Source of the DNA: Streptomyces luteolifulvus
GTDB taxonomy: Bacteria; Actinomycetota; Actinomycetes; Streptomycetales; Streptomycetaceae
Assembly (NCBI RefSeq): GCF_008806595.1
Contig: NZ_VZRB01000026.1
Span: forward strand, 62,001 to 126,000
Direction of reading: 5' to 3'
Length of the DNA stretch: 64,000 nucleotides
How positions within the stretch are numbered: position 1 is the stretch's first letter; every line of letters begins with the position of its first letter. The notes beneath the pieces were generated by a model, which saw nothing but the letters and a program-made list of their open reading frames with translations, was not told where the DNA came from and did not search any database. Made by a program: the position numbers and the translations under genes. This document shows positions 62,614 to 64,000 of this stretch, piece after piece.

Positions 62614-62755
62614 GGTCCCCTTCGCAGTCTGGTGCAGCGTCTGGATGTGCCCCCGCCACCGTGCACCGCCCGCTCGCGGGGCGGCAGGGCGGCGGGTCCG
62701 TACCCGGGGGAAGCGCGGGTTGCGCTTTCGGGCAGTGCGGGGTTCCCGGCCGGCG

Positions 62756-62820
62756 TCGGACCAGCCGTCGGTTCGGGATCGGACCAGCAGTCGATTCGGT
62801 CGGATCAGCCGTCGACTCGG
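62756..62820. repeat. Three 21-23-bp tandem repeats upstream of the PD40 gene
   Basis: Units begin at 62756, 62779 and 62800 and share TCGGA-(C/T)-CAGC-N-GTCG-N-(T/C)TCGG. The array lies between the LuxR stop (62824) and the PD40 gene start, about 140-210 bases upstream of the latter. It could bind the adjacent LuxR regulator. This is untested inference. Confidence 0.65.
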
Positions 62821-62823
62821 CTG

Positions 62824-63555
62824 TCAGATCAGCCCGTTGCGCAGCGCGTAGCCGACCGCGTGGGCCCGGTTGCGCAGTTGCAGCCGCGTGGTGATCTCGT
62901 GCAGCACGTTCTTGACGGTCCGTTCGGAGTACGAGGTCTTGCGGGCGATCTCCGCCGTGTCCAGGCCCTCCGACACCAGGCGCAGCATGTCCGCCTCGCG
63001 CGTGGTCAGCGTGGACAGGGACAGCGCGCCGGGGTCGAGCGCCGAGCGTTGCAGGCTGCCCACGTGGGAGAGCAGCTTGCCGAGCAGATCACCGGGCAGC
63101 ACTCCCTCGCCGTTGGCTATCGCCAGGACCAGATGGAGCAGTTGGTCCTGGTCGGCCTCGATGCGCCGCAGCACCGCCGCCACACCGCACTCGATGACGC
63201 GTTGCAGCGCTCCGGCCCCGAGCGTGCCGATCACCAGGCCGGTGCGGGTGGCGTTGTTGTGCCGCAGCCGGTGCAGCAGGGCGACACACTCGTCGTCGAC
63301 TTTGTCGACGACCACCAGCGACACCTCGGCCGCGCCCGCGTCGGCGTCGACCAGGTCGACCTCGGGGCGTTGCCGCAGCTGCTGCACCACTCCGACGCGC
63401 AGGACCGGATCGGCGGCGTAGACGGCCACGGTCACCCGGGTGGGGCGACCGGGGCCGGCGGCCCGGTGCGTGACCCGGGTCTGTAAGGGCACACGGAACT
63501 TGGCGTCGGGCATGGCAGTGCCGTTCTCCTCTTCGGACTTCTCTTCGGAGGACAT
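62824..63555 (-). CDS. LuxR family response regulator-like protein
   Basis: This 243-aa protein has an N-terminal receiver-like domain (TVAVYAADPVLRVGVVQQLR; VSLVVVDKVDDE) that lacks a clear full acidic pocket. The C-terminal LuxR helix-turn-helix is complete (LTTREADMLRLVSEGLDTAE, then IARKTSYSERTVKNVLHEI). ATG 63555 (MSSEEKSEEENG) begins a short acidic tail. LuxR regulators sit at this end of Streptomyces CIS loci, and it is the best candidate for control of the two CIS operons. Confidence 0.9.
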   Translation of the reverse strand: MSSEEKSEEENGTAMPDAKFRVPLQTRVTHRAAGPGRPTRVTVAVYAADPVLRVGVVQQLRQRPEVDLVDADAGAAEVSLVVVDKVDDECVALLHRLRHNNATRTGLVIGTLGAGALQRVIECGVAAVLRRIEADQDQLLHLVLAIANGEGVLPGDLLGKLLSHVGSLQRSALDPGALSLSTLTTREADMLRLVSEGLDTAEIARKTSYSERTVKNVLHEITTRLQLRNRAHAVGYALRNGLI

Positions 63556-63767
63556 GGGTGGTACCTGTTTCGTGAGTTCATGGGGGGATGGGAGGGTGCA
63601 GGAACGGAGCGAACCACCGGGGAACGGCGGCGCGCGCAAGGCGGCGGGCCACATCAACAGCTCGCTGTTACAGGGGAGTTGACGGCGACTTTGCGGGCAC
63701 CGGGACTGCCCGGGTGTTGCCCTCGCGTTCCTCGTGGCACTCCCCGGCAGATCCCTAGCGTGGTGGC

Positions 63768-64000
63768 GTGACCCCTTCTGCAGCCTCTTCCGGCCCGGGT
63801 GCGCCCGGCCTCGACATCCCTGCCGTGACGGTGGCGCCGGGTGACATCGCCACCACCAGCCTGACCGTGCGCAACGACAGCGACATCGTCGAGGCGTACC
63901 GCCTGGAGGTCGTCGGGGACTGCGCCCCCTGGACCACCGTCGAGCCCACGCGGGTGTCGCTGTACCCCGGCACCTCGGAAACGGTGACGATCCGTCTGGC
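63768..64000 (+). CDS. N-terminal part of an Ig-like domain protein beside the CIS locus (cut by window edge)
   Basis: The first 77 residues are seen: PGAPGLDIPAVTVAPGDIAT, then TSLTVRNDSDIVEAYRLEVV and TVEPTRVSLYPGTSETVTIR. This is a beta-sandwich of the NEW3/COG1470 type, without a signal peptide. Similar genes next to Streptomyces CIS loci are annotated as hydrolytic proteins. GTG 63768 lies 6 bases after TAGCGT (63756-63761), so the mRNA may be leaderless. It is divergent from the LuxR gene. Confidence 0.7.
   Translation, partial: MTPSAASSGPGAPGLDIPAVTVAPGDIATTSLTVRNDSDIVEAYRLEVVGDCAPWTTVEPTRVSLYPGTSETVTIRL

Overview
The window is high-GC actinobacterial DNA and almost certainly comes from a Streptomyces chromosome. 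Starts are often GTG or TTG, third positions are GC-rich, neighbouring genes overlap by ATGA or GTGA, and the families present (TipA-like MerR, WhiJ-type XRE/DUF397 genes, AfsR-like regulator, DUF2786, mycothiol-type DinB) are typical of the genus. No rRNA, tRNA, CRISPR array, insertion sequence, integrase or prophage capsid gene was seen.

Positions 1-31 kb look like ordinary chromosomal core. A minus-strand housekeeping block holds a zincin, dacB, tilS, hpt, ftsH and folE. It is followed by ppa, a ThrE exporter, a DedA protein, a TipA-type regulator with a tipA-like promoter, a CLC channel, a glutamate decarboxylase, a PadR-controlled DrrAB-type ABC transporter, an aldehyde dehydrogenase and a WhiJ-like XRE / anti-sigma-like ATPase / DUF397 locus. 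Two lipoproteins, a divergent DUF2786 / Clp-N pair, a Pol I-like polymerase and an AfsR-family regulator complete the block. Several intergenic regions carry readable operators: twin palindromes at the PadR-controlled promoter, twin palindromes over the leaderless Clp-N gene promoter, and a 29-bp element placed alike upstream of the ATPase and DUF397 genes.

Positions 31-39 kb hold a glycosyltransferase, a DUF3052 protein and a self-contained PTS-dependent dihydroxyacetone kinase system. One arm is aquaporin, DhaK, DhaL and enzyme I on the minus strand. The other is DhaM and HPr on the plus strand beside an IclR regulator. A 23-bp candidate operator occurs at both arms. A minisatellite separates dhaK from dhaL, and a decayed anti-sigma ATPase gene follows HPr.

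Positions 39-64 kb hold a contractile injection system (CIS) of the kind known from Streptomyces. The main minus-strand operon encodes sheath, tube, a chaperone-like protein, a 52-aa DUF6760-like protein, a giant disordered VQR-motif protein, a second tube protein, a LysM tube-cap protein, a VgrG-like spike, PAAR, a gp25-like protein, baseplate J, tail protein I and a zinc-ribbon membrane protein. A second operon encodes a secreted PD40-repeat protein, a DUF4255 protein and an AAA+ ATPase. A LuxR regulator and the start of another gene end the window. Between the operons lie two likely cargo genes: a DUF4157 zincin-like protein, and a protein whose C-terminus looks like a diphtheria toxin/exotoxin A-type ADP-ribosyltransferase. 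The two share an N-terminal leader. This cargo pair is the most novel part of the window.
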